Shown here one piece after another: positions 26,940 through 39,369 of a stretch of 64,000 nucleotides of DNA. Each line of letters starts with the position of its first letter. The first letter of the stretch is position 1. The DNA is taken from positions 6,506,305 to 6,570,304 of the forward strand of contig VZSR01000514.1 of the NCBI GenBank assembly GCA_013398615.1, read 5' to 3'. Source of the DNA: Brachypodius melanocephalos (Eukaryota; Chordata; Aves; Passeriformes; Pycnonotidae). The translations under genes and the position numbers were made by a program. The notes under the pieces were generated by a model. It worked only from the letters and a program-made list of their open reading frames with translations, did no database searches and was not told where the DNA came from.

Positions 26940-29087
26940 CAGCCGGGGACAGCCGCGCCGCTGGCAAAAGCCACGAACGCCAAGGAGAGCAGCGCGGCAG
27001 AGCTCCAGCTCCTTGGAGTGCTGGATAGGCGTGTCTGCTCCCGGAGTCAATGACAGCGCCGTGCGACAGCAGCTCTGCCCGTTCGGGACCTGGCGCTGAA
27101 GTCTGTGCCACAACTTGAAATTCACGCATCGAACAGCAAAGATATACCTGTATGTAAATTGTATATACACGCAGAATTTCTACCAGTGTTGTCTGCAAAG
27201 CAATCTTGGCGTTAACACACAGAAAAGAGTGCTCAGCTTCCTCCTGGCACCTTAATAAAAGTACCAAGCGAGCAAATGCAACGCACCAGAAAAACAAGAT
27301 CAGTATCTGGTGGACACCTTTACCCATGGCAGCCCAGCCTCCAGCCTAGTGAAGCCAAATATTCCCATGCCACGCTAAAAAGAAAACCCCTACGCCACCA
27401 GATTATTAGATGGTGGCAAGAGTTAAGCAAATCAACAATCTAGTTTGTGAAGAATAACAGGTTAGAAGAGCACATCAGAATAGTGCAGTTAAAACATTAG
27501 AGCAGACTTTTATCAATGTCAGAATGGGCAACTATGAACTAAAAAACAGAAAGCCCAATCTGTGATGTTCAGCAAAGGAGCCAACATGCAAACTGAATGA
27601 CGGGAGGGACTGAATCACACTCCTCCACTCTGATCTACCATGCACTATACATCTTCATACTAGCAAAAAGCCTACACAATTTTTTTTATCAAAAAACGCC
27701 ACAATTACCAGAATCTTATCTAAGAGAGGTGGTAAAGATTGCATTATCATGTGGCCACAGGAAAGGAATGATGGTAGTAAAAGATGTATCATGGATTCTC
27801 ACTACTGTCTGCAAGTGCAACCCAGCCAGTGCCTCTGCTCTGTCAGATCCAGCCTCTGGCACAGCTCACCTTCCCCCTCATGCCAGCTGAGCAGGGAGGG
27901 CATTGGTGAAGGGATGGATGGAAGCAGCAGCAGGATGGGCAGCACTCACATACCCCCTCATCAGGGGATACAGACACAAAAAATGAACTGGCACATCTGT
28001 TTGCCCGAATGTGTGCTCATGCTCACACACTGCAAAGACTTCTAGTCACATCCAGCTCTCTTTGCCATGGATTACCCCAGTGTTACCTACACTTCAATTC
28101 AATCATATTCCTTATGTCATTCTGTTTTCTTCATTCTTGCAAATGTATCTGAATCTGGCAGCAGGAATAAAACAAATCAAGCTTTTCTTCTCTCTCTAAA
28201 CTCCTATGGCATTATCCTTAGCTGGTGATCTGACATCCCTTGAAAAACTGTTCTTTTCCCTGCTTCTTTTCTGAAAATAAAAGAATTTTCCACTTGCAAA
28301 CAACTCCAATTTTCTTTCTTGTCTGAAAGAGCCAAAGTTTTCCTCAGTCAATGTAGTCTGACAGCATTTTGTATTTTTAATTAAGTCATTTCCTATGCAC
28401 TTCCTCAGTGAGTTTCTGCTAGCACTACCACAGGTTCTCCCATGTGGTACTTAATAGATGGCTTTAAAAAGAAAGTTCAGGAACATGCAGAAATTAGCTT
28501 TTTAATTAAGAATTTCCTTTCTTTATACTGCTAGGAAATAGGAAGGGAAAGGCATTTGCACCTTGAGATTCTATAGAATACAAAGAGTTTATTCCATTAA
28601 TTGTGTAAACTCTCTATGGCAGAGAAGTTGAACAGACATGTTGGTCAGAGAATACTAAAATGGGTCAGACACAGCACTCATTTACTAAAGTGAGCTTTTT
28701 AGCTCGGTTTCTTGGGCACCTGAGGCTGGTGGAGTTTTATTTTCCTGTCTGTCCCCTCCATTAAGTTGCCTGCAAGAGTTTTCAGATTTGGATATGGAGA
28801 ATTTCAATTCAGGTTGACTAAAAGGTATAATTCAGAACAAGTTCTACATCCCTACAAGTTTTGTAGTAATTAGCACTTAAGAAGAAAAACTAAAATAAAG
28901 GAAAAAAGCTGCAGTGGAGACAGTAACCAGTTCTGGAGGCAATGTCTTCATTAGCCACAAGTACCAGTCAGGCAATCTGCATGTGAGCAACTAAATCAGC
29001 TCCTGTAGTTGCTGCCTGAGATCTTGTTAGTGTCTAGGGAATGTGGAAGGAAGCTGAAGAGGGTGGAAAAGGAAGGTACAGAGAAGT

Positions 29088-29130
29088 GAGGCACCATTAT
29101 CATTATTTTACAGGTGAAGCTGAATCAGAG
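29088..29130 (+). repeat. Possible MIR SINE remnant
   Basis: 'cattatcattattttacagg' followed by a purine-rich stretch resembles the 'attatccccattttacagatgagg' part of the MIR consensus. MIR elements are ancient in amniotes and rare in birds. Short and diverged, so tentative. Confidence 0.35.
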
Positions 29131-29751
29131 AAGAAGGACAAGCCAATCCAAGTCCTGCTCACTCTCCTATGCACTCCCTCTTCTCGTAGTCCAACCCATG
29201 TGCTTCTGCTTCCCTCACTGCAGCACTGGTTATGATCCTCATGGAACTACTTTAGCTCATTAATTAACAAAGGGTTGCTCACTTTCTGTATCCAAATTCC
29301 CTACATTTGCTGTCTGAACCAAAGGCTCAGATAAACACTGGAACATGACTGAAGGCGAGTGCAGAACTGCACAGCCAGGAAGAGTAAGGAACCATTAGAG
29401 GCAACAGAGAGGATTCTTTTTAGCAGCAGCAGCTGTTGAGCTGTTTGATTGAGCCATTTCCTGACTACTTTAGAAGTCCATTAAGGAGCAGTGATTGACA
29501 TTGTTTTATTTCAGGCATCTACCTGAGGCTTCTGAATTAGTCAGCTGGGAAGTAGGATCCTATCTCCTGCATTTTGCTATTGACTGTACAGACTAAGCTT
29601 CTAACTCATAGTGTAAAAAGATCCATTAAGGTAATTTTTAAAGGTATTCAGTCTTCAAGAGATCCAAAAAGGCACCTCGAGATTTTTCAGAGATGCCCAA
29701 ATCTTAATGTATTTTACCAAACAATAGGTGTTTCCAAGCCCTGTCTCAATG

Positions 29752-29806
29752 GCCTTGAGGAGCTAAGTGTGTTGTCCAAGGTCACAAAGAAAATCTATGT
29801 CAGAGG
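29752..29806 (+). repeat. Possible MIR SINE core remnant
   Basis: 'gttgtccaaggtcacaaag' and its flanks follow the MIR segment 'cttgcccaaggtcacacag', with an upstream 'gctaagt' matching 'gttaagt'. The similarity looks good over about 45 bases. Confidence 0.45.
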
Positions 29807-30690
29807 AAAGCACACAACTTGCATCTTCAAAGAAAAGTATCCCAAATACTGGACTGTGTTCTCTGTGCAACATACCTTGCTGTCACTTAGCCATTGTGTG
29901 AATATAAAACAGAAAGTTCTCTTTTCATCACTTCTGAACCAGCTTGTCTCATATAAAGTAGGATAGTAGTTTTGAAAGTAATTAAGATCCCATCAGTCGT
30001 ATGTAAATCTATTTTTTCTCCATGAAAATCAGCATAGAATGACACAGGGATTAAAAAGCAGGTAAAAGTCAGCATTGCGTCTTTGTCTGGTGCAGATGAC
30101 TCATCAGTCAGAATATACCTATTTTTGCACAATGCAGGATCTTTCCTCTTGAAAATCATTGTGAGAAAAATTGGAATTTTTTGGACCAACAGACAAATTC
30201 TTACAGAAGTAGGTTTCCAAGAACAACTCCTGTGGGCAAGACAAATGGCAAGGATGGCCAGGATTGGTCTGAATAATGATGGGAATTTGGATTTTTCCAC
30301 AGATTTTCCCCATATGTTCCACCATAATTCCACTGGCTTCTTTTTTAGGGAAATCAGACCTATAGCAGTTATACTAGAAAGGAACAAAATCTAGAGCATT
30401 ACTAAGCCTGATAATTTAATCAGAATTTTAATAAGCTCAGAATAGTTCTCTGTGACATGAATGACAAGAAAGCAAGACAGCTCTTTTTCAATCTAAGACT
30501 CTTAGTAGAATTTGCAATTAGTCAGAAATGGACAAGATACTCAAATAAATACAAGGCCTTTTACTGATTATACTGAGCTTCCAGGGAAGTTCCAACTAAT
30601 CTTTTTGGATAAAAGTTCCCTTTTATATATTTCAAAGGAGAACTGAGCTTCAAATTACTCATACCAAATATTAATAAAAATCCTTGCTTA

Positions 30691-30764
30691 AGGTTTGGGG
30701 TTTTTTGTTGTTGTGGGGTTTTTTTGTTGGTGGTGGTGGGTTTTTGGGTGGGGTTTTTTTTTTC
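30691..30764. repeat. G/T-rich low-complexity tract
   Basis: Runs of T broken by GG, GGGG and GTGG units over about 70 bases. Simple sequence with no other content seen. Confidence 0.85.
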
Positions 30765-31344
30765 CAAATATCCCACATATCTATATAAAGAACCTTAACC
30801 ATTAAAAAAATACAAAAAAATTCAAAAAGATAGGAAGTTCTCCTGGGTGAGACATCCCAGAGTCATCTTCCAGGTTTTTTCTTATTCTAGTTTTCTTTAA
30901 AAACTCCTTTCTTCTACATGTTATTCCACCCTCCATATTGTTCTGTGGAATATGCACTTTTACAACAAAAGTTTCAATATTGAATTTACGTTATGTAAGA
31001 TCATGCTGTCATGCTGTAGGTTTTATATAAGCCAGAAATGCTGGCAATCCTGGAAAACTAAGGAAAAGCCCTCAGCTAAGCCTGTTAATACCGACTGTAT
31101 ATTACTCTTCCATCAAAATGACTGCTGTACCTGTGGGAACTTAGAACACAAAGGCCAAAATGACAAATTCTTTTCTGAGAGTCATCTTTGGAAACATCGT
31201 CTAAATGTTGGGCAGCATTTACTGCTGAAGAACTTCAGCATCACCCCTATGTGTGAACCTCACCAGGAAGACGCCAATAAAACTTAACCAGGTTTTGCAC
31301 CAGGTTCTCTCAAGGTCATGTATGAAGTATGTCCTGTGAATAAG

Positions 31345-31770
31345 AGCTGTGAACACAAGTCTGGGAGGCGATGAGATGCATCCCAGAGTCCTGAGGGAAT
31401 TGGCTGATGTTGTTGCCAGGCCATTCTTGATGATATTTGAAAAGTCATGGAAGTCAAGTGAAGTCCCTGGTGACCGGAAAAAGGGAAACATTGCTCCTAT
31501 TTTTAAAAAGGCTGGAAATGAGGAGCCTGGGAAGCACTGAGCCATCAGCCTCACCTTTGTGCCTGGGAACAGATCATCCTAGATGCTCGGCTAAAGCACA
31601 GGGAGGACAGGGAGGTGACTTCAGAAAGACGTGGCTTCACCAAGCGCAGGTCCTGCCTGACCAACCAAGTGACCTTCTACAGTGGAGAACCTGCATCAGT
31701 GGTTGCCTTCAGGAGAGACAGAGACAATCCCCCAAACTGCCTTTTCAGAGTTGCATCAAGTAAGGGCATT
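31345..31770 (+). mobile_element. CR1 LINE reverse-transcriptase fragment (ORF2)
   Basis: The + strand encodes a broken piece of CR1 ORF2: 'MHPRVLRELADVVARP', then 'GDRKKGNIAPIFKKAG', then in another frame 'FTKRRSCLTNQVTFY'. These are recognisable blocks of the CR1 reverse-transcriptase region. Frame changes and stops interrupt it and neither end of the element is present, so it is an inactive internal fragment with no 3' tail here. Confidence 0.85.
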
Positions 31771-33080
31771 ATCTTGCTGTGTGCCCTGCTTTACCCTTCA
31801 CTCTGAATTAAATTATGCAGTTAGAATTGGTTAAATGTGCATTTTCCCATAGAGTAATTTTTACATCATGTAAAACATGGAAGGCATTTCTTTGGTCAAA
31901 GTTCACTTTAGCAAAGATGTTTATGAATAACATGGCAAGAATAGCAAAGAATATTCTGAATGAGTTAGAGTCAAAATCTCTCAGCACTGCTATACACAGT
32001 GAAAGTTTGGTGAATCAGAAGGGAAAATACACCTGTGGTTGCAATTACAATGAGCCAAACTTTGAGAAATGTATATATTTCATTCTGCTGTGAACAGCCA
32101 GGCTTGTGTGGGGTAGAAAGTCTGGGGCCAAAAAAAATAATTCTCTAAATTGTCATGAAAGTACCTCAGTGCGTAATTTGATGTCTAATCATAAGAGATA
32201 CTTAGGTTTCTCCCTGTTCTCCTGGAATCCACACATTACTGTCTTAATTTCTCACATGCTATTTTCCTTATATGCATTTTCTATCCTGAGCTCTGTATTG
32301 CAGGGCCCTCTGGCTGAGAAGTATAGAATTGGACAGGCCTCCCTTCAGAGCATATAAAAATCATTCCTTAATTAGCTGGTGGATGCAATTTGATTTGAGA
32401 GCACAAAGTACTGGCTCTTTTTCAGGACCTGAATGCCTTGTTCCTTGTCATACTAACTCAAAATATCAGCCCCTGGTACCTGACCTGGCACTGATCAGTT
32501 TTATAGCCAAGGCAAATGCCTGCATGTAGACACACCCTCCTAGACAAAAATCTCCTGGAAATTGTGATGGCTGCTTCACAAGTACTCAGGACACTTGGGA
32601 AAGAACATGGGCCAACCCGCCAAAAGCACAATCCTAGAGTCATGGCAACAATAAACTCAAATCCTGAAAGATTCCTGAAAGTATTTGAAAAAAAAGAAAA
32701 ACACTTTTCCTGTTAGTCTTGCCCAATGCGTTGATGTACACAGGTTCTGGGTATTTTCTTTATTTTGCCTATTGACATATACCAATAAATCTATCTGTTA
32801 CACACGTAATGCATTTAAAGCTCTGATCCAGATGACTTTTCTCATGCAATACTTTTCTTTCAATGTGTTAAAAAAAACCCCAAGAAAACCAGAAGGTTTA
32901 ATTCAGTCACGCTTTTTTTTTTTTTTAAGTTCACTTTTGAATCTGTTTGAGCTTAAAACTGATGCCAATTCTCCACAACATTCAGTTGTTTATTCCACAG
33001 CAAGTCACGCCGATAGAGATGCCAGCAGATGACTGAATTCCCAAGTTAAGCACATCACTGGAGTAAAACACGGGGTCAGG

Positions 33081-33094
33081 CTGCCCTCTGCGGG
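33081..33094 (-). promoter_or_regulatory. Candidate CTCF site
   Basis: The minus-strand reading 'cccgcagagggcag' agrees with the 14-base CTCF core consensus at 13 positions. Function is inferred from the motif alone. Confidence 0.45.
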
Positions 33095-34333
33095 CTGGGA
33101 TCTGGATCTGGGACAAATTATTTTGCAACACCACAGAGAAATGGATTATTGTGAGTACAGGATTTCTACATCAGAATTTTGATTTATGATGTAATGCCAA
33201 TGCCAATATAGCAATTGGCTCTCTGCTGCCTGGTTGCTGCTGCTGGGGAGGAAGAAGGAAATGCGGAGTGCGGGTGTCTGATGCAGCAGTCAAGCACTCC
33301 AGGTACAAATAACAGCTCAATCTACACCACCTGGGAATTCCTGGGAGAGCCAGAGGATAATAGCTTCTGAACACAAAACCAGAGAAACCAAATGCCTGGA
33401 AATACTTCACTTGGCACATGAGCTGCTAGGCAGGAATCAAGTACAGCATATTACAGCACCACTCCAAGATCTAATCAGGAACCGGTTCCTTTATATTAGC
33501 TGTATTACAGACACAAGTCTGCTTACTTCAGCATTTCACAACATGAGGCCTGAATGTCAAACTAGTCCAAAGCAGCCTGAGGCAAGAGAATAGGGATGAG
33601 CAACAGAAATATTCTACATGATGCTGGGTCTACTACAGACTCCATTTTCTTTGCTCATTGTCAGTTGTGCCTCCAGCTCAGTTCCTTAAAGTCTTCATCC
33701 AAGTACAGACGCTCGTTCCTACAGGGCTGATGACTCAGAAAGAAATTACAAAGGATTCAGCTGTACAGACCTTTTCTGGAAATGGAGTTTGGCTCAGAGT
33801 ACAGCTTCTGAACATGAAATTCTAACAGGAAGTGTTCAGGTTCTTCCTCTACCCCCACTCACAGGTAAAATAATGCAATGGTGATATTGACGGTCACTCT
33901 ACCATCTGTGGGAACCACAGGAGAATTCAGTTGTCAAAAAGGGCCAATCTTTAAATACAGGACCCTTTTTAAATTCATTGAGATTTAGTTGTAATAAAGA
34001 TGACGCAAATATCACGTGGGATGCGAGAACTTCAGGGGTTAGTCAATGTCTTTGTCAACTCAAACCTGTCCTGTAGCTTCAAATAACATTATCTGAGAGC
34101 CAAGCAGGACAAGAGAACTGCTAAGACAATGGGCCGTCAGGTGTAGCAAACAAAGCATTTACAAGCCAAGTAATACGCAGCAGTTAATCCCAGAGGTAGC
34201 ACTACTAGCTGGCATACCTTCCAGCCATAATTCCTTCTCTGCGGGTCACACAGGGATTATTTTTTCCCGAAAAATGTTACTGAGAGGGATTGGCGCTGAA
34301 TCCCTTTCGTCCCAGAGGTGCGGCCGGTCAGCT

Positions 34334-34347
34334 GCGCCCTCTGCTGT
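34334..34347 (-). promoter_or_regulatory. Candidate CTCF site
   Basis: The minus-strand reading 'acagcagagggcgc' agrees with the CTCF core at 13 of 14 positions. It lies in a local GC-rich patch, 1.25 kb from the other strong site and in the same orientation, between the two CpG-island promoters. Confidence 0.5.
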
Positions 34348-37300
34348 CGAGAGCTGGAACTGGCGGGAGGCAGTTCCCGGTGTAACACCTGGGGAACATC
34401 CCTGGAATTCTCTCCTGAAACTCCATGGATGGAGAACGCTGGAGCGCGTTGTGGCACTAGAGTTTGGGTCTGCCTGGATAATTGTGCTATCAATAATTTA
34501 AAATTAATCGCGAAGCCACTACCGAGTAGATCATAAATATTTCAGACGCTGGCTTCAAAATTAAGATGTTTTACAGTGTCAAAATTTAATGTCAGGCTCC
34601 ACGAGAGATTTCAAATATACCCCAGGACAAAGATATGCGAATTTACAGTCTGACGAAAACCTACTTTTAATTGCGGACTAATGAGAAAGAAAGCTCTGCT
34701 GAAAGCTTCTATACTTGCATTGTAATAATGTGCCTGATTTAATTTGCGTAACTCATATGGACTATCAAGATCAGCTTTTGCTTATGATTAAACAGATTAT
34801 CTGATAACATTTTAGGGATCAACAGATTATAGTCCTTTATCCAAAGACGAAAGTAACAATGAAATCTTATTATGCATTAGAAACAAACAATGCAGTCAGA
34901 GCTGATCTGAAAATGACTCAGAAATCTCTTAGTAGGGTCAAGGCTAAGCACCTAAATTCTCCCCAGAAATACACATGGATTCTGGTTTCCAGACTTCCCT
35001 CTCTGCAAGTACTCAGATGAAATACTGAGGGAACCAATTTATGTCAGGTAGACTACTCAATTTCTTTCCCAGTATTTTAGGGCAAAATCCAGTTTTATTT
35101 ATAGCACATTCAGACCCTTGCATTCATTACAATATAGCACAAACCCAGTAGTTTATATTTAATCTCCTTGCTTCAGCTTCCACTACCCCAAGAAAAAGTA
35201 TTCTTGTGCTCCTGCCAGCCTGCAGACTGCAGTAAAATTGGCTAAACTCTCACTGATCACATCTGAGTGCATTTTATCTGCTTTCAATAATTTATGATAT
35301 GCTAGCACTTGCAGATACTGTATGGCAGAACATCCATATATTTACTTATAGAGGAAAGTCTGGATTTTTATGCTTCCAGGGGAACAGGAATATTTGAAGA
35401 AAACATGATGTGACTGGAAAAGAAATGTCTCATTTTACTGACAACATGTACTTCTGACCTCCTTGTGGTCTCCTTTACAAAGCCATTACATAAGGTAAAG
35501 CAGGGTGGTGTAACTGAAGCACAAACAGAGAAGAGCTGCTGGGCAGGCAATATTTGCCCAGTGATGTGTCCTCCACAGTAGCAACGAGTGCTGGTGTCAG
35601 GAGGCTCTTGCAGGTGTGACAGGTAAGCACTCAGACAATAAATGAATGATTGGGAAGTTTGTAACCCAGCAGAAGACAAATCGATGTCTGCCCAGAAAGA
35701 GCAGATGTGCAGATGTGGAACAGAATGCACAGGCCAGGAAGCGCCTGAAAATGGGATTCATGAAATACTGCATGAGCTGATTACATGGAGCTGCTGGCCA
35801 ATCAGCAAGGAGGGAGGTGATGTACGCAGCTGAGAGCACAGAACCAGAAAATTCATGACAGAAAATTACTTCAATTCCACTGCATGCTCTTCAGTGTGTG
35901 ATGTGCAGCATGCTTGCTTCCTGTAGTAAAGCCCAGCATCAGAAAGGTCTGAAAATTATGCTAAATATCTCCTTAGCCCTCCTCAAAAGCAGACATCATG
36001 CTGAACCACTAAAACTTTATTCTTTATTTCATCCAAGTAGTCACTGAAAACATAGATGTCAATTTGATTATTACAAACACAATAAAATCCTGCACAGAGT
36101 ATCAACAGATATTTGGCATAGGAACTAATAGGAAATTTTTCATCTAGGATAAAAAAATCACCCAATCTTCAGGCTCTCTAAAGCAAAAGTCCAGACTGCA
36201 GAAACTTCTTCTGTAATGTAGACAAATGCATCCATTAGACACTGGCCTGGTGCCATCAATCCAAATAGCACAGAGATCTTTAGATAGAAAGGCCAGCACA
36301 TTATCTCATGGTCACACACCATCTAAATTGATTTAATCTAGACAATTTCATTAATTTGTAAGAAAGAAGAAAGTTCTCAAAAGCTCTATCAATTAGAACA
36401 GTCTCACTTTCACACTCTCACTTCTCACATTCAAGCAAAACACTAAGTCACTGCATGTACTTATCCGAAAACAAAACTACCTTGCCAAAAAAACCCCACC
36501 CAACCCCAGCCAGCAGAGCTGTGCTCTCAAGTGTGCTTAAACAGGTTGTAATACTTGTGTTTATTTCAGTGGAAGCAACATCAAGAATGAGCAGGTGAAG
36601 ATGTATTGTTGCACATGACATGACATTGGTAGCCCATCCATAACTGCATCATCTCCAATTGAATCATCCCTAATGAGAACAAGAAGAATTCAAACAAAAT
36701 GTAACCTCAGCTGAGTTCTTCTGCACTGACACTGGTGAAATATTTTTTCCATTAGTTTCCAGTGATTTGCATTACTACTGGTTTGCCAGTATTTATCCAA
36801 TATTCCCAGCAGTGAGACATACATACATATGGTTGAGAAATTAGAGACTATTTTAAAAGATCGTTTAAAAATATATATCTACAATTTGCAAGACATATAA
36901 GCACCAAAGACTGGATTCTGCACTATGGCTACAAATTCATGCCTCATCTATTGGTTGGTAAATGCAGAGTTATATACAGAGATTCAATTTGTTTAGTAGG
37001 CTTAGGAAAAATAATTTACATGTAATATTTTCTCTTTTTTTTTTTTTACTGCAAGGCATTTCACATTAAGGAGTCTTAATAAGAAGTCACTTTTACAACG
37101 AAAATCTTAATTTCAATGACAATGAACTGTTCTGTTTAAATAATAATGCATTTATACATATCAGTCACTCTTAGAATAATAAGAGGCCCTTAAACATTAC
37201 AAAAGCTTTACCTCACCATCTGTGATTCTGTGATTTATGATTTCATAAATTGTTAAGTACGATTAGGAATACTCTCACAGTTATAAAACTGTCTCCTTTT

Positions 37301-38382
37301 ATATCTTCATGATATCTTACTGTCTCTTTATTCATTCTGCTGCTTGAAGATGGGAAAGCCCAAGCACATTTAAAAGACATTTTTTGCAGGAAAAAACAGA
37401 TTGCAAAAGCATCTTAAATGACCACATTCTCTTAGACACAGATATGCAAGCACCTTGCAAATGCAGCACCTGTCTAGTTAATAATCACCTAAACACAGAG
37501 ATGTTTCATCATATGGCTACCCACATAAAGAATTTACATTTCCTATGAACAACTAGAGAAAATAAGTTGACAATTGGAGAATAAGCAGATTTTTAAAAAC
37601 CCAACATAATTACCTTTTAAATTGATATTGACATATCGGGACTTCTGGATTTTGAGAAGGAAAGAGCTCTGCTGTTTAACAACTGCAACAAAGGTGTCCA
37701 CGTACAACTAGTATTTACTTCCATAGAGTATTTGAGCTGTAGCTCTCCATGCCTGCAAAGCACAGGGGTGTTAATAGCGATCAGTACAGCAGAATCACTA
37801 GTAAGACTTCATCACAGCATCCTCATAGACTTCCCAGATGACACAATTTAAAGAACAGCAGTTAAATAGTAGTTTTGTCCTGTCTTTTGATTCATCTCTC
37901 TCTGCATGCTCCTAGCATATGAGGAAGCTGGTGCTGAGTCCTCTCCAAAAATTAACGTGAAGCTTATCTTCATTTGGTACTACAGGGTCTCCTCACTTTC
38001 CCATATTGGTCTATCACTGTCCCAACATTTCATTCTGTTACCCAGTGCCAAAATCCTGTTCTCCTATGTAAATGTGACAAGCGTCCAAACATTTTCCCAA
38101 AACATCATGCTGCTTGCCAGCTACATCTATAACTTCTGCTCAGTCCACCTTACCTCTGCTTTTCCTGTGGCACTGCAAAATATGAGGGATGATCATTCTC
38201 CCTGAAGATTTGGTTCAGAGGTGAAATAAAGCCCTCTTTGTCTCCTCTCTGTGGGGGAAAAAAACCCCAACAAACAAACAGTGAAATGGGCAACATGCAC
38301 ATTGCCCCGAGCCCTCTCATCTGTGGTACCCTGCAAGGACCATACCACCCATACCACCAGCCTCTCACCCAGCAGCAACAAG

Positions 38383-38470
38383 ACAGGATCACTTACATCT
38401 GGAAAAGACCTCCCAGATTGTCAAGTCCAAACTTTGACCTAATGCCACCATGCCCACTAAACCATACTGT
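38383..38470 (-). repeat. CR1 LINE 3' end, reverse orientation
   Basis: The reverse complement of a CR1 3' end: 'ggaaaagacctcccagattg', 'tcaagtccaaactttgacc', then a 'cactaaaccatac' stretch. It is a short fragment in opposite orientation to the CR1 that follows. Confidence 0.75.
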
Positions 38471-38694
38471 GGATGATGACAGACCCAAAATGTCCCAGCA
38501 GACAGCAAGCTGGACCTTTTGCCATACATGCCAGGGTTACTCCGTATCCATGCCCTGCCAGCAGGAAGGTGGAGGCAGCCATCTCCACACCCTTGCAATT
38601 CTAAGGACGCCAGAGACCTTTGTGGGAGTCTGATGGCAGCCTCTGGGCACAGGGACTGCAGACGTGGGTACCCCTTCCCATAATCTGAGACAGT

Positions 38695-39303
38695 GTGGGC
38701 AGCAAGGCCAGTGGCATCCTGGCCTATCTCAGGAATAGTGTGGCCAGCAGGACCAGGGCATCCTTCTGCACTGAGCACTAGTGAGGCCATACCTCCAGTG
38801 GCCTGTCCAGTTCTGGGCTCCTCAATTCAGGAAGGACATTGAGGCGCTGGAATTAGTCCAGAGAAGGGCAAAGAAACTGGGTAAGGCTCTGGAGCACTTG
38901 TCAAGTCAGGAGTGGCTTGAGGGCACGGGAGCTGTTTAGTCTGTAGAAAAGGAGGCTTACGGAGGACCTTACCGTTCCCTGTAACTCCCTGGCAGAAGGT
39001 TGTAGCCAGGTGGGGGTCAGACTCTGCTCACCGGCAACCAGCGGCAGAAGAGCACACAATTTTAAGCTGTGCTAGGGGAGGTTTGGGTTAGTCATTAGGA
39101 AGAATTTCTTCACATAGTGGGTGATTAGACATTGGAATGGACTGCCCAGGGAGGAGGTGGAGTCAGCATCCTGGAGGCGTTTAAGGAAAAACTGGACATG
39201 GCACTCAGTGCCACGGTCTGGTTGACATGGTGGTGTACGGTCGTAGGTTGGACTCGATGATCTCAGAGGTCTTTCCAATCTAAGTGATTCTGTGCTGTGA
39301 TTC
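38695..39303 (+). repeat. CR1 LINE 3' fragment beside the FHIP2A promoter
   Basis: About 600 bases of CR1 3' end: 'gtggccagcaggaccaggg', 'cagttctgggctcctcaatt', 'ggacattgaggcgctgg', 'agaagggcaaagaaactgg', 'aggaagaatttcttcacat', and the end 'gttggactcgatgatctcag' with a short 'gtgattctgtgctgtgatt' terminus. 5'-truncated, non-coding. Its end lies about 70 bases left of the FHIP2A CpG island. Confidence 0.92.
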
Positions 39304-39369
39304 ACTTCCCTGCCCGGGAGTTGCCCACTGTAGCGGGGGCTGGCTCGGGGCACAGCAGTTGCTCGCTCG

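Larger units (their letters stand above)
26100..27070. promoter_or_regulatory. CpG island, probable minus-strand promoter
   Basis: A sharp rise in GC and CpG over about 1 kb, in AT-rich surroundings, marks a CpG-island promoter. It contains GC boxes, a CTG/CAG tract, CCCTG pentamers and G-rich runs. No known protein is encoded in it; several long open frames arise because GC-rich DNA has few stop codons. In vertebrates ABLIM1 lies upstream of FHIP2A on the opposite strand, so an ABLIM1 promoter facing left is the most likely role; a long non-coding RNA promoter is the alternative. Confidence 0.7.
27071..31344. other. Intergenic or 5' flanking stretch, no gene seen
   Basis: No coding exon recognised. 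Contains two MIR-like remnants and a G/T-rich simple stretch (listed separately). A 166-codon minus-strand frame at 29887-30387 has no recognisable domain. Confidence 0.45.
31771..38382. other. Intergenic stretch, no gene seen
   Basis: AT-rich non-coding DNA between the two CpG islands. I see no exon. A GC-richer patch at about 34300-34460 surrounds one of two CTCF-like motifs. A T tract lies at about 37028-37049. Confidence 0.45.

Noticed and set aside
25869..27053. 394-codon + strand open frame over the left CpG island
   Set aside because: It is Pro/Arg/Ala/Gly-rich, has no domain, overlaps equally long frames on both strands, and reflects few stop codons in GC-rich DNA.
26380..27327. 315-codon minus-strand open frame over the same island
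   Set aside because: Same composition artefact; the part outside the island has no recognisable similarity and no start context.
29887..30387. 166-codon minus-strand open frame
   Set aside because: No recognisable domain or splice context; length is within what chance gives in 64 kb.
31349..31540. Short protein-coding gene
   Set aside because: The translation is a piece of the CR1 reverse transcriptase with stops and frame changes.
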